Notes: generated from the sequence alone by a model not told the origin. A stretch of DNA of 64,000 bases from Xestospongia muta (GCA_963693285.1 OY848920.1:7515135-7579134); one strand, 5' to 3'; positions 12,401 through 24,812 are shown, counted from the stretch's first letter. Made by a program: numbers and translations.

Positions 12401-12557
12401 GAAAGAAATAACAAACCTTGTTATTGATACGTCATATGATAATACTATTATATATCGGTTGTTATTACATATTCTCACAAGAATATGATTATAATCAATG
12501 TGTTTTCGTAACATTTTGTATTCTATTGACACACCCATGCAAGCGCATAATTGATTC
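9450..12557. other. Non-coding spacer, duplicated at 40786-43795
   Basis: About 3.1 kb between F2 and GBP copy A with no supported gene; open frames here are short. It is nearly identical throughout to 40786-43795. A more diverged third copy of its middle part (about 10720-11330) lies at 56040-57000. It contains a MITE at 9546-9777 and a short local duplication near 11960-12070 (gggtagacatcattgttgac twice). Confidence 0.6.
9546..9777. mobile_element. MITE, CACTG termini, 232 bp
   Basis: Same family as 5249-5492: the left arm begins CACTGTAAAAATTGATTTG, the right arm ends CAATTTTTACAGTG, and the flanks are ta/ta. The identical insertion appears at 40882-41113 because the whole segment was duplicated. 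Confidence 0.75.
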
Positions 12558-15500
12558 ATGGCTACAAGAGATCATTCTTTTGAATCGTTTTTGGGAGAGA
12601 GTCCCACTCTTGACGAGTTATACGAGCATGTTAAACTTGGTACTAAATGGTATCAGTTTGGTGTACTTCTCAAGTTAGATTCAAAAAAGCTAAATGCTAT
12701 TGAAGAGCTGAATAAAGATGTTGATCGTAAAGCTTTAAAGATGTTTGAACACTGGCTGGATACTAGCATAAATGCTACTAGGAGGCAAGTTCTCGAAACA
12801 TTAAGAAAGGATAGTATCAGAGAGGTAGCTGTTGCGGAGAAGTATGAAAAGATATTAAGTCGTGAGTATACAGGTTCGTGATGCCTTTTTATAGTTATAT
12901 ATTAGAGTAACAGTACCAAAGGGATTCCCCTGACTGTATTGTCTACTGAATACTTAGAATACCTTAATACTTGTCAGTCCTTCTCCCTAGCATAATCTCT
13001 ACTAATATAATGTTTCTGAGCATTATAGTAGAAGTTGATGAAAAAGCTGAATTGCTCATCTTTCATCTTCTTCCACTATTGTCTGCACAATATCTCAGTG
13101 AGTAAAAGAAGACTTGCCACTATTTTCAAAGATGCAGCACAATCTGAAATAAACTATCCGACTTTGAATTTTTGTAGTTCGACCACTTTAGAAATGAAAC
13201 CATAGCAATATTTAATTGTTCCTTAGATCTATGACGTTTTCAGATTACATTAGGGAAAGCCACAACTGTAATGTATCAACTTCAATTATTTTGAATATAC
13301 AGTACACAAACATGAGGTAGTCAATTAACTCATAAGATATTTAACCTACAAGTAGGTAAAGTAACTATGATTAACCAATTGAGTACTTGAAATTGATCAC
13401 CTGTCTCTTAATGTATATTACAATTATAACCAAACTATTCTCTATTATTTCTAAACCATTAAGGGACTAAAATGTCAAATAAGAGGAAAAAATGTAATGA
13501 TGCAATATCAGGACCTCCTACTAAGACGTTTTGTAAGTACACTACTGTTTAAATTGATTAGTTCTTGAAACTAATAAGGCTATGGAACAAATATAGAATT
13601 TGTGCTACATGAAAGAATTATGGAAGCTTTAATGCATATTTTCTAACACTAATACATCATTTAGTGTATTCCAAAAAATTAAAAATGAGAGTTAGATTTT
13701 TAGTTGTTATTATTACGACAATGTATTTAGGAGAAATGTACTTCATGATGTGTTCTATCAGCTAAAATTAACTTCATTGTCACGTATACTATATAACTGT
13801 TAAGTTTGGTCACTTCTACACTCTATAGTTTATGACAACAGTGCTACCAATGGAAAAGTCATTCCCTTATGCCTTCCCAATGATTACGTGTGGGATAAAG
13901 AGAACAACACTTGCACAAAAAAACCAGTTAAACGGGATTCTCTTGTCATTAATGAGGAAGCAGTGAAAATCTTAAAAGAAATCACAAATCCTATTAGTGT
14001 AATAGCTGTGGTTGGGCCGTGTCGTTCTGGGAAGTCATATTTATTGAATCAACTGATACCATCTAAAGAATCTCTTTTCGAGTTAGGACATACAATGGAT
14101 CCAAAAACAAAGGGTATATGGATGTTGGACACTCCATTTCAACACACTCTTGAAAGTGGAAAAGAAGTAAAGGTAATTCTACTTGATACAGAAGGAGTAG
14201 ATGCTATCGAATCAGGTAGCCGAGGAGATACTCAAGTCTTTACACTTAGTGTTCTTTTGAGTTCTCTATTGGTATATAATTCTCCTCAAGTTCCAAAGCG
14301 TGAAAACTTGAATCAAATGACGTATGTTATTATTTATTATAAGTAAAATAATATTAAGATCCATCAAGAAGGCTACATTATACTGTCTAAGACTATATAT
14401 AATATAATTATAATATATTGCATGGCACAATTGTTGGTGGAATAATCATAAATGTATTCTATATTTCTGAGCTAATTTTATTTCTTAACTGCATGTGTTT
14501 GCTTTTAGTTTCATTGCCAATTTAGCTAAATCATTGGGAAGTAAAGGATCAGAGTCAACAAGTTCTTTCAAACAGATAGCACCATCATTTCTGTGGTTAC
14601 TAAGAGATGCTCTTCTTCAACCAGTGAATTCTCAAGGAAGTCACTGTAATTTTCAAGATTATTTATTGCATGAGGTGTGTTCTGTCATAAATAACTAAAA
14701 CGTTCAATTTTATACAGGTTTTAGCAGTTCCAGAAGACATTCCAGTTAATGACACCCAAACGCAAGCTAGCAAATGTCTTCTAGAATTTTTTGATTCATT
14801 AGATGCAGAAATGATACCACCTCCATCACTTGAGACTCAAGTTTTAGCTAATATTGAAGATCCAAGTTACAGACAATATATTAATCCAAAGTTTTTTCAG
14901 CAAATAGAGCATGTACATTGCAAAATTTTAGATGAATTGCAACCAAAAAGAGGCTATACTGAAGGTAGCTTGATGAATGGAATACGTAAGACATGTAACA
15001 TTAGGCATATTTATGTTATGAATTTCTGCATAGAATTTGCAGAAATACTAAGGATGTATGTTGGTGCTCTCAATTCAGAAGATGGTATTCCAAAGATTGG
15101 AACAGCATGGGATCAAGCTATGAAAAATCTGTACAATACTGCCATGACTAGAGCAAAGGAGACATACAAGAAAGCCATGGATATTCTTCAATTTCCAATA
15201 GAAGAAAATTTTTTACTGATGCATCATGAGGAGGCTTATAAAAAAGCTGTAAAGCTGTTTAGTCAGTTAACAGAACTTGATGGAGATAGAGATGCTTGTA
15301 AAAAGAATCTTGAAGATTTGACTGTATGTTCATTATATAATAAATAAATTTACTCTGTGTTATATAGGTAACCATTGCTACATATTCTGATGACAGTTCT
15401 GTGTGTAATGGTGGTCTTTTGTATGTTTACTTGGAAGAAAACAAGCAAGACTCTCAGAAATATTGTCAAGAATTACTTGGAAACCTCAGAATTCAGCATC

Positions 15501-16002
15501 TTAATCCAATCTTAGAAAATCTCTCTCATGAAACAAGCTATGACAAAATTGTCACCGTCATTGAAGAAATTAAGCAAAGCTACTTCAAGCAAAGCAAAGG
15601 ACCAGCTAAAGAAGATCAATTTAAAAAGTTCATGGAAGTAGGCTTGCTTTTAATAAATTTATCAGAATGACATTGCATTGTAGAACTTTGAAAGAGAAAA
15701 AAAGCAATTTATAACAACACTTAATCGCATGAAGAGCTATGATGATCAATTGCAAGATTTAATCAGGCATAAAATAGGTGACTTATATAATAGTATTGGC
15801 AGGAATTTAATTATAATGATTATGTTTTATAGAAACAGATAAAATATTAGAAGACAGGCAAAAATTAATAGAGGAATTACATGAACAAATAAAAATGAAA
15901 GATGAAAAAATCAATCAATTAATTGAAGAAAGCATGAAAAGTAAGAATCATATACATATATGGATTTTATTCACATCATTAGGCATGAAGTCTCTGTTTT
16001 AA
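12558..16002 (+). CDS. Death-domain GBP-like GTPase, copy A, 3' end cut by LTR element
   Basis: Nine exons join in phase: 12558-12861, 13464-13532, 13829-14321, 14509-14674, 14718-14985, 15034-15323, 15368-15637, 15684-15777 and 15833-15940, with a possible cassette exon at 13029-13097. Order of domains: death domain (about 1-101), basic linker (KMSNKRKK), GBP G domain with P-loop GPCRSGKS, switch TKGIW, DTEG and the GBP-type LRD motif, then the helical GBP C-terminal region and a Lys/Glu-rich coiled coil. GBPs hydrolyse GTP and assemble on microbial or vacuolar membranes. The 3' module present in copies B and C is absent. The donor at 15941 has no partner before the LTR, and read-through stops at 16000-16002 inside the LTR (about 707 residues). 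It may be a truncated product or a dying gene. Confidence 0.75.
13029..13097 (+). other. Probable cassette exon of GBP copy A
   Basis: A 69-nt stretch between exons 1 and 2 is open in the required phase (phase 1 in, phase 1 out). It has an AG just before and a strong donor (gtgagt) after. It encodes about 23 residues, including AELLIFHLLPLLSAQYL. The same exon with intact sites is kept at 18951-19019 (copy B) and 44275-44343 (copy C). It can be included or skipped without changing frame. Confidence 0.5.
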
Positions 16003-16253
16003 CTTACTTTTTAGGTTATTATTTCTGGTGACATTTTGTTTGTATGATGTAATTATATTTGTCATTTCCTGTCAGTCATGTATATAATCAATGAGTTGTG
16101 TATAGTTGTCAGTTGTCGTTAGTTATAGTTGTTGTTGTAGTTGTGGAAAAGAATATTATATTTGGTTTTTGTTCAGTATCTAAAGAAACTATATTGCTAC
16201 CACTTTGGCACTGGTTACAATATTTTGGCGACAAGGGTAAACTATCGTATCTG

Positions 16254-17030
16254 ATGGCAACTCATGGGAAAATCTCTGCTTTTAACGCTGGTACAGAGAC
16301 GTGGACATCGTACACGGAACGACTTGGTTTCTATTTTAGTGCAAACGATATTGAGGATCCGGGAAAGAAGCGATCCATATTACTAACTGTATGTGGACCA
16401 TCCACATACCAGCTCCTTAAAAGTCTCCTCCAGCCAGCTAGCCCTGCATACAAAACGTACGACGAACTAGTTCAAACCTTGAACAATCATTTTAGTCCTG
16501 TTCCTTCTCCCATTGTCCAACGTTTTAAATTTAACACGAGAATTCGCAAGTCTGGTGAAACTGTTGCAACTTACGTTGCTGAACTTAAAGCTCTCGGAGA
16601 ACACTGTGGATTTGGCGACCAACTAAATGACATGGTACGAGACCGACTCGTGTGTGGTATAAACGATAATCGCATACAACGGCGTCTATTACAAGAAACA
16701 GACTTAACTTACAAGAAAGCTCTTGAGATTGCACAGGTTATGGAAGTGGCCGCTCGTGATATCAATGACCTACAGAAACAATTGCCACATACTGCAACGG
16801 TGCAACGTCTACAAACACAAAAATATAAAGTCTTAGTATGCTATCGATGTGGTAACAACCATTTAGCAACCACGTGTCGTTTTCGACAGGCTGAATGTCG
16901 AAATTGTGGTAAAGTCGGCCACATTGCAAAAGTTTGTCGCAGTAAAATACAAAAGGTGTCAAAGAAGACCACAAAAGGTCAAGCCACTCAATATATGTTA
17001 CAAGACTCTCACCCTTTTGACGAAACCTGA
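16254..17030 (+). CDS. gag: Gag-like protein of the LTR element
   Basis: The frame from ATG 16254, just after the 5' LTR and primer site, gives about 258 residues. It has the capsid-type region of Ty3/gypsy gag proteins (WTSYTERLGFYFSAN... LLKSLLQPASPAYKTYDEL... ETVATYVAELKALGEHCGFG), followed by two CCHC zinc knuckles (CYRCGNNHLATTC and CRNCGKVGHIAKVC). The longer upstream frame from 16098 runs through the LTR and is not a likely start. The gag frame itself is intact. Confidence 0.8.
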   Translation: MATHGKISAFNAGTETWTSYTERLGFYFSANDIEDPGKKRSILLTVCGPSTYQLLKSLLQPASPAYKTYDELVQTLNNHFSPVPSPIVQRFKFNTRIRKSGETVATYVAELKALGEHCGFGDQLNDMVRDRLVCGINDNRIQRRLLQETDLTYKKALEIAQVMEVAARDINDLQKQLPHTATVQRLQTQKYKVLVCYRCGNNHLATTCRFRQAECRNCGKVGHIAKVCRSKIQKVSKKTTKGQATQYMLQDSHPFDET

Positions 17031-17119
17031 TCACCACCACCTGCGTCTCCACAGCAACAGTGCAAAAATGTTTATGATCTTTTCCCAGTCAAAGGTAAGT
17101 CCAACCCAATTGTTTTGAC

Positions 17120-18110
17120 AGTTTGTGTAAACAAGGCAGTCCTTCTGATGGAGCTAGACACTGGGGCTTCCCTGTCAATAATTAGTGAAGACACTTATAA
17201 ATCATTAGTAGTGCTACTGACAAATTGCAACCTACTGATGTGTCCCTTCGCACCTATACTGGAGAAATATTAACTACATTAGGATGTATAGATGTCCTTG
17301 TACAGTGTGAATCACAAGCCCTCATCCTGCCATTGATTGTTGTGAAAGGCCATGGTCCAAGTTTATTCGGACGGAACTGGCTTGAGAAAATTAAACTAAA
17401 TTGGTCTTCTCTTCACACTGTCACTATGTCATCTGCCTTAGATGACTTGTTACAACAACACCAGAATCTTTTTCATGATCAGCTGGGAACACTAAAAGGG
17501 TTTCATGCTCGATTAGCTGTAGATCCTACAGCTCAACCTCGTTTTTTCAAACCTCAACCAGTGCCATATGTACTTAAAGAGAAAGTCGAGAAAGAGTTAG
17601 AACGACTACAAGGTCTAGGTATTATTACACCAGTATCATTCTCAGATTGGGCTGCTCCAATTGTTCCTGTTGTGAAAAGTGACACCAACATTCATATTTG
17701 TGGTGACTACAAGGTGACTATTAACCAGGCGTCTCAAACAGACTCCTATCCATTACCTCGTGTTGATGACCTTTTTGCAGCTCTTTAACAAGTGGATTCC
17801 TGTAATTGTAACACGTATTTTGGGTCCTGTGTCATATCAAGTACAGACTTCTTCTGGCTCCACTCAATGCCGTCATGTTGATCAACTTAGATATCGTCAC
17901 TCCCTTGACAGTAATGGTCAAGAGTCAAATTATTTTGATGATTGTGATGATTGGCCTTTTTCGTGCACTACATCAAATACTGAACCAACTTCAAGTCCAG
18001 AACAAGGTCATTGTCAGTTGGAAGTTGCATCATTTACCACCACCTCTCTTCGACGTTCTAATCGAAACAGAAAAGTTGTCAATCGTTACGGACCTTACCT
18101 TTTAACTTAA
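17120..18110 (+). pseudogene. pol: Broken pol of the LTR element
   Basis: An aspartic protease motif (LELDTGASLSIIS) reads near 17149-17190 and is then frame-disrupted before the open stretch at 17225-17788. That stretch holds SLFGRNWLEKIKLNW and an RT N-terminus ending GDYKVTINQAS...YPLPRVDDLFAAL. Immediately after, the sequence jumps to a C-terminal integrase-like tail (ITRILGPVSYQVQTSSG...HVDQLRYRHS and RRSNRNRKVVNRYGPYLLT) in another frame. The deletion removed the catalytic RT and integrase cores. Confidence 0.8.
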
Positions 18111-18472
18111 AAAGGAAGGAATGTTGTAACTTACTTTTTAGAGTATTATTTCTGGTGACATTTTGTTTGTATGATGTAATTATTTTGTCATTTCCTGTTA
18201 GTCATGTATATAATCGATGAGTTGTGTATAGTTGTCAGTTGTCGTTAGTTGTTGTTGTAGTTGTGGAAAAAAATATTATTAATTTGATATTTGTTCAGTA
18301 TCTAGAAGAACTATTGCTACCACTTTGGCACTGGTTACAATAATACGTCATATGATAATACTATTATATATCGGTTGTTATTACATATTCTCACAAGAAT
18401 ATGATTATAATCAATATGTTTTCGTAACATTCGTATTCTATTGACACACCCATGCAAGCGCATAATTGATTC

Positions 18473-21400
18473 ATGGCTACAAGAGATCATTCTTTTGAAT
18501 CGTTTTTGGGAGAGAGTCCCACTCTTGACGAGTTATACGAGCATGTTAAACTTGGTACTAAATGGTATCAGTTTGGTGTACTTCTCAAGTTAGATTCAAA
18601 AAAGCTGAATGCTATTGAAGAGCTGAATAAAGATGTTGAACGTAAAGCTTTAAAGATGTTTGAACACTGGCTGGATACTAGCACAAATGCTACTAGGAGG
18701 CAAGTTCTTGAAACATTGAGAAAGGATGGTATCAGAGAGGTAGCTGTTGCGGAGAAGTATGAAAAGATATTAAGTCGTGAGTATACAGGTTCGTGATGCC
18801 TTTTTATAGTTATATATTAGAGTAACAGTATCAAAGGGATTCCCCTGACTGTATTGTCTAGTGAATACTTAGAATACCTTAATACTTGTCAGTCCTCCTC
18901 CCTAGCATAATCTCTACTTGTCACTAATATAATGTTTCTGAGCATTATAGTAGAAGTTGATGAAAAAGCTGAATTGCTCATCTTTCATCTTCTTCCACTA
19001 TTGTTTGCACAATATCTCAGTAAGTAAAAGAAGACTTGCCACTATTTTCAAAGATGAAGCATGATCTGAAATAAACTATCCAACTTTGAATTTTTGTAGT
19101 TTGACCACTTTAGAAATGAAACCATAGCAATATTTAATTGCCCCTTAGATCTATGACGTTTTCAGATTACATTAGCGAAAGCCACATCTGTAATGTATCA
19201 ACTTCAATTATTTTGAATATACAATACACAAACATGAGGTAGTCAATTAACTCATAAGATATTTAACCTACAAGTAGGTAAAGTAACTATGATTAACCAA
19301 TTGAGTACTTGAAATTGATCACCTGTCTCTTAATGTATATTACAATTATAACCAAACTATTCTCTATTATTTCTAAACCATTAAGGGACTAAAATGTCAA
19401 ATAAGAGGAAAAAATGTAATGATGCAATATCAGGACCTCCTACTAAGAAGTTTTGTAAGTACACTACTGTTTAAATTGATTAGTTCTTGTGACTAATAAG
19501 GCTATGGAACAAATATAGAATTTGTGCTACATGAAAGAATTATGGAAGCTTTAATGCATATTTTCTAACACTAATACATCATTTAGTGTATTCAAAAAAG
19601 TTAAAAATAAGAGTTGGATTTTTAGTTGTTATTATTACGACAATGTATTTAGGAGAAATGTACTTCATGATGTGTTCTATCAGCTAAAATTAACTTCATT
19701 GTCAAGTATACTATATAACTGTTAAGTTTGGTCACTTCTACACTCTATAGTTTATGACAACAGTGCTACCAATGGAAAAGTCATTCCCTTATGCCTTCCC
19801 AATGATTACGTGTGGGATAAAGAGAACAACACTTGCACAAAAAAACCAGTTAAACGGGATTCTCTTGTCATTAATGAGGAAGCAGTGAAAATCTTAAAAG
19901 AAATCACAAATCCTATTAGTGTAATAGCTGTGGTTGGGCCGTGTCGTTCTGGGAAGTCATATTTATTGAATCAACTGATACCATCTAAAGAATCTCTTTT
20001 CGAGTTAGGACATACAATGGATCCAAAAACAAAGGGTATATGGATGTTGGACACTCCATTTCAACACACTCTTGAAAGTGGAAAAGAAGTAAAGGTAATT
20101 CTACTTGATACAGAAGGAGTAGATGCTATCGAATCAGGTAGCCGAGGAGATACTCAAATCTTTACACTTAGTGTTCTTTTGAGTTCTCTACTGGTATACA
20201 ATTCTGCTCAAGTTCCAAAGCGTGAAAGCTTGAATCAAATGACGTATGTTATTATTTATTATAAGTATAATAATATTAAGATCCATCAAGAAGACTACAT
20301 TATACTGTCTAAGACTATATATGATATAATTATAATATATTGCATGGCACAATTGTTAGTGGAATAATCATAAATGTATCCTATTTTTCTGAGCTAATTT
20401 TATTTCTTAACTGCATGTATTTGCTTTCAGTTTCATTGCCAATTTAGCTAAATCATTGAGAAGTAAAGGATCAGAGACAACAAGTTCTTTCAAACAGATA
20501 GCACCATCATTCCTGTGGTTACTAAGAGATGCTCTTCTTCAACCAGTGAATTCTCAAGGAAGTCCCTGTAGTTTTCAAGATTATTTATTACATGAGGTGT
20601 GTTTTGTCATAAATAACTAAAACGTTCAATTTTATACAGGTTTTAGCAGTTCCAGAAGACATTCCAGTTAATGACACCCAAACTCAAGCTAGCAAATGTC
20701 TTCTAGAATTTTTTGATTCATTAGATGCAGAAATGATACCACCTCCATCATGTGACTCTTATGTTATTAAAAATATTGAAGATCCAAGTTACAGACAATA
20801 TGTTTATCCAAACTTTTTTCAGCAAATAGAGCATGTACATTGCAAAATTTTAGATGAATTGCAACCAAAAAGAGGCTACACTGAAGGTAGCTTGATGAAT
20901 GGAATACGTAAGTCATGTACCATTAGGCATATTTATGTTATGAATCTCTGCATATAGAATTTGCAGAAATACTAAGGATGTATGTTGGTGCTCTCAATTC
21001 AGAAGATGGCATTCCAAAGATTGGAACAGCATGGGATCAAGCTATGAAAAATCTGTACAATACTGCCATGACTAGAGCAAAGGAGACATACAAGAAAGCC
21101 ATGGATATTCTTCAATTTCCAATAGAAGAAAATTTATTACTGATGCATCATGAGGAGGCTTATAAAGAAGCTGTAAAGCTGTTTAGTCAGTTAACAGAAC
21201 TTGATGGAGATAGAGATGCTTGTAAAAAGAATCTTGAAGATTTGACTGTATGTTTATTATATAATAAATAAATTTACTCTGTGTTATATAGGTAACCATT
21301 GCTACATATTCTGATGACAGTTCTATATGTAATGGCGGTCTTTTGTATGTTTACTTGGAAGAAAACAAGCAAGACTCTCAGAAATATTGTCAAGAATTAC

Positions 21401-22862
21401 TTGGAAACCTCAGAATTCAGCATCTTAATCCAATCTTAGAAAATCTCTCTCATGAAACAAGCTATGACAAAATTGTCACTGTTATTGAAGAAATTAAGCA
21501 AAGCTACTTCAAGCAAAGCAAAGGACCAGCTAAAGAAGATCAATTTAAAAAGTTCATGGAAGTAGGCTTGCTTTTAATAAATTTATCAGAATGACATTGC
21601 ATTGTAGAACTTTGAAATAGAAAAAAAGCAATTTATAACAACACTTAATCGCATGAAGACCTATGATGATCAATTGCAAGATTTAATCAGACATAAAAAA
21701 GGTGACTTATATAATAATATTAGCAGGAATTTAATTATTATGATCATGTTTTATAGAAACAGATAAAATATTAGAAGACAGGCAAAAATTAATAGAGGAA
21801 TTACATGAACAAATAAAAATGAAAAATGAAAAAATCAATCAATTAATTGAAGAAAGCATGAAAAGTAAAAATAATATACATATATGGATTTTATTCACAT
21901 CATTAGGCATAAAGTCTCAAAAGGCAGATGGAAAAGAATTGAAGTTTAGTGATTCAGAAAAATTTAGTGAGGCACTAATTACTAAGACACTAATTACTAA
22001 GATTACAGTGATTAGATTATAATTGACCAATCAGATTGCATTATGCTGACTCTGTTTTGTAATAGGAGACATAGGAAGAGTTAAGTGGAGAATCGATGAC
22101 AGTACAATTCATATGATCTCACCAACTATTAAGCATTGTGAGGATGTTGTGAGTAGACTAAAGGAAGAACAACAGACAGGCAGTAAATGGAGTGTTTGGC
22201 TTCATACAGCAACTTCTGAAAGTGCTTTAGTAATTATTGTTAATCTTAATGAGTGTATAATCTGGAGACTTGGTATTTGGAACACTCCATTAAATGAAAG
22301 TTGTGTGTCAGCTTTGTCAGAGATATTTATTACTAATAAATCTTTAAAGAGACTGTTTCTCGAATCCTCTCCATTTGCTGATGTTGATGGTATCAAACAA
22401 TTAACGAATGTCCTTGCCACTAACACTACACTTGAAACATTAGAGTTATCAAATATTAATATTACAGATGAAGATACATCTTATTTATCCAACATGTTAA
22501 TGAACAACAAAGCATTGAAAGAACTAGACCTCACCGACTGTAATATCACCAATAGTGGCATCCAAAACATTTCTGAAGGACTCCAAAAAAACCAAACCCT
22601 GATTACATTGAACATCAGCAACAATCCATTAATCACTTCAGACAGTACTAGTCCATTATTTGAACTGATGAAAATGACTAAGTCATTGACACAACTATCT
22701 ATTAGCAATACTTCACTAAAAGATAATGACATTTTAACAATTTGTTATGCACTCACTACAAATAACACAATAAGGAAACTGGAGTTATCCATGCAGCATA
22801 AGGAGAGTTGTGAGAAGTTTGACTTTTATCAAGTTATTAAAGATAAACTTCGATTTTTGTAA
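18473..22862 (+). CDS. Death domain - GBP GTPase - coiled coil - LRR protein (copy B)
   Basis: Ten exons in consistent phase: 18473-18776, 19386-19454, 19751-20243, 20431-20596, 20640-20907, 20958-21247, 21292-21561, 21608-21701, 21757-21864 and 22066-22862 (TAA), giving 952 residues (975 with the cassette exon 18951-19019). Domain order: death domain (1-101), GBP G domain (P-loop GPCRSGKS, TKGIW, DTEG, LRD), GBP helical domain, Lys/Glu-rich coiled coil, then leucine-rich repeats from about residue 770 on (repeating LKRLFLESS..., LETLELSNINI, LKELDLTDCNITNSG, LITLNISNN, LTQLSISNTSL), of the type seen in NLR sensors. No disabling change was found. An intracellular sensor role, with LRRs for recognition and the death domain for signalling, is inferred from the architecture. 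Confidence 0.8.
18951..19019 (+). other. Probable cassette exon of GBP copy B
   Basis: Equivalent of 13029-13097: phase 1 on both sides, AG before, gtaagt after, encoding about 23 residues rich in Leu. Only a Ser-to-Phe change (LLFAQYL) relative to copy A was noticed. Confidence 0.5.
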
Positions 22863-23360
22863 TTACAATATTCTGTGTTGATATGCATTTTATTTTGATT
22901 AATTACAAATATTAATTGTTATGGCAAGAGTGTCATGCAATATTATAGAGAGGCATGCATTATCAGGTAAAAGGACAGTAATATTATGAAGCATTTGAGT
23001 GATATATAAGTCTTGTGAATGAGTGATTTTTATTGAACAAGTGGTGATGCAAACCTCGACATAAGAAGCTTAAAGTAAAATACTGTTAAGTTAGGTAGAA
23101 GGTGAGGGTTTAGAAGTGATTCTTTCATAATGTAGTAAAGTCTGATAAATTAATTTGCATTTTGCGAAGTGTTTTGTTGATAATTATTATTATTTAACTT
23201 TGCAATAGTTAATTAAACATAGTAAATATCATGTAGTGAAAAATATTAAAATTATTAGAGTAAAGCAGCAGCAACTATAATAATAATCAACAGTTACAGG
23301 AACATAACATCACAGGATAAAATAATTACCTTTGATCATTTCAATTTAGTTTATGTAATT
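22863..23360. other. Intergenic, nothing recognised
   Basis: AT-rich region after the LRR gene with no supported open frame. A stretch near 23155-23250 (attttgcgaagtgttttgttgataattattatt) recurs at about 24090 and 35630. Confidence 0.4.
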
Positions 23361-23364
23361 TGCA

Positions 23365-24150
23365 TCCTCTGAAGCCACTTCTCAAGATATTGAACTAAGA
23401 ATATGTGGTAGTCAACACTCAGCGGTTAAAGATAGTCATTAAGTTTTATATTCGTTATCTATTTGTAGGGTGAAAACTCCACTAGTAGTTGCTACGTTAC
23501 TAACTATATAAGCAATAATGCATTAAAATCACAACAATATTATGATATTTTTGATCAAAATAATGTGCTATATGTACTTGTATAACCACATATTGGTTAA
23601 ATCAACAATGTATTAACAATAAATAAACAATGTATATATAGTGTATGTTCATTCATTATGAGACTATAATGTTTACTGTAAACTTTGATTGATTTAACCA
23701 ATATTTTGTTATACAGGTTGCATGTAGCAAACTTATTATGATGTAAAAGTAAGTATAACACTGTTTTTAAACATAAACATAACACTTTTTTATAACTAAT
23801 TTACTATTAGCTACATAAACAGTAGTACATCAGTAATCAAAACTGTGTTAAGTTTACTTTTACATCATACTAGTTTTGCTACATTCAACCTGTATAACAA
23901 ATATATTGGTTAAACCAATCATCAATTGTAGTGTTGTAGTAATTGGTGGACAGTGCACATCCTCAAATAAAAAAGAGAACAAATGTTCCTTGTTGACTTT
24001 TTAGTTTGTAAAAATTTCTGTTTTTTATGTAAATTTATTATTGATAGTGGGCAGAATTTATTATTTGCACTGATATTAATTTGTTTTTTGTGAAATGTTT
24101 TGTTGATAATTATTATTATTGAACTTTACAATAATTAATTAAACATAATA
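23365..24150 (+). pseudogene. 3' end remnant of a fibrinogen-related gene with its downstream region
   Basis: The + strand near 23370-23455 reads ATSQDIELRICGSQHS followed by a stop and a degenerate LYSL, matching the end of F4/F6 (TTSEDIELRMCGSEHS). The following sequence (aaaactccactagtagttg..., ccacatattggttaaatcaac) matches the 3' flanks of F4 and F6. The 5' part of the gene is absent. A degenerate MITE (about 23670-23935) lies within it. Confidence 0.6.
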
Positions 24151-24369
24151 AGAATCACTCTTTAGTAATAGGTACTGTTTGTTCAGCTTTTAAGAAGACA
24201 TTTGCAAGCCCACATCTTTTTTGGGAGGAGATCATTGATATGAATACTCTAATAATTTGAATATTAAACACTGACACTATAATTAGCATTTCATGAGTCA
24301 TTAGTAATATAAACAACACATTCCTTATTTGGTATATTTATATTGTATATACTATTAGTAAATTCTTTG

Positions 24370-24745
24370 GCTTCCTGGAAGGATTTAGCTACATGAGATC
24401 CCCAGTGCCATGAATGAATTTTCTGAAACAGAGAATACAAAGGATTTAGTTTGGTTGATAGGTTAAGGAAAGCTTGCTGTACTAATTGAGAAGTCCTAAA
24501 ATGGTTTCTACTGAGTCAAATCCCTTGAAGCAGGAGCTTTCAGAATGGCTTGTACTTTGACTTGCATAGGATTGAGTCCTTTTTTGTCAATTAAATGTCC
24601 ATGTATTCTACTTGAGGGGACAAAATATGCACTTGTCTCTTGAAGACAACACCCAGCAGCTTGCAATCTCTTTAGTACCTCATCTAAATTACAAATGCGA
24701 TCAGTATCCGAAGTTCCAGTTACCAGGATATCATCCAGATAACCC
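24370..24745 (-). pseudogene. Reverse-transcriptase fragment on the minus strand
   Basis: Reading the minus strand from 24745 gives GYLDDILVTGTSDTDRICNL, then VLKRLQAAGCCLQETSAYF, HGHLIDKKGLNP and a stop. These are the Y-x-DD core and following thumb region of a Ty3/gypsy RT (the usual form is Y-L-G-H-x-I-x-x-x-G-L-x-P). The fragment is 5' and 3' truncated. It directly abuts a scrap of fibrinogen-related gene at 24750-24812. Confidence 0.75.
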
Positions 24746-24749
24746 TAAC

Positions 24750-24812
24750 CATAACATACCATAGTTTATGACTACACTCAATGAGACCACTACTGATGAC
24801 AATGAATAAGTA
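24750..24812 (+). pseudogene. Scrap of a fibrinogen-related gene
   Basis: About 18 codons reading FMTTLNETTTDDNE then stop match the segment FMTTLNETTSEDIE of F6. It is joined directly to the RT fragment, so the two were brought together by a deletion or insertion. Confidence 0.5.

Larger units (their letters stand above)
15995..18342 (+). mobile_element. Deleted Ty3/gypsy-like LTR retrotransposon
   Basis: LTRs lie at 15995-16222 and 18122-18342. Each starts TGTTNTAAC and ends GGTTACAATA, and they differ by small changes. A candidate primer-binding site (TGGCGACAAGGG, about 16226) follows the 5' LTR, and a purine tract (AAAAAGGAAGGAA) precedes the 3' LTR. Inside are gag, a protease segment and an RT start. 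The rest of RT, RNase H and most of integrase are deleted. The two flanks share no target-site duplication: 5' flank ...gaagtct from copy A intron/3' sequence, 3' flank atacgtcat from the sequence upstream of copy B. The element therefore sits exactly at the A/B junction. Confidence 0.85.

Noticed and set aside
13888..14346. Possible independent gene starting at the VWDKENN segment
   Set aside because: The codon is GTG inside an exon; splice phases link it to the upstream death-domain exons in all three copies.
16098..16253. N-terminal extension of gag
   Set aside because: It lies in the 5' LTR and primer-binding region, so translation should start at 16254.
21819..22022. Open frame reading through the last GBP exon of copy B into the intron
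   Set aside because: A donor at 21865 and acceptor at 22065 connect in phase to the LRR exon; the read-through tail has no resemblance to GBP C-termini.
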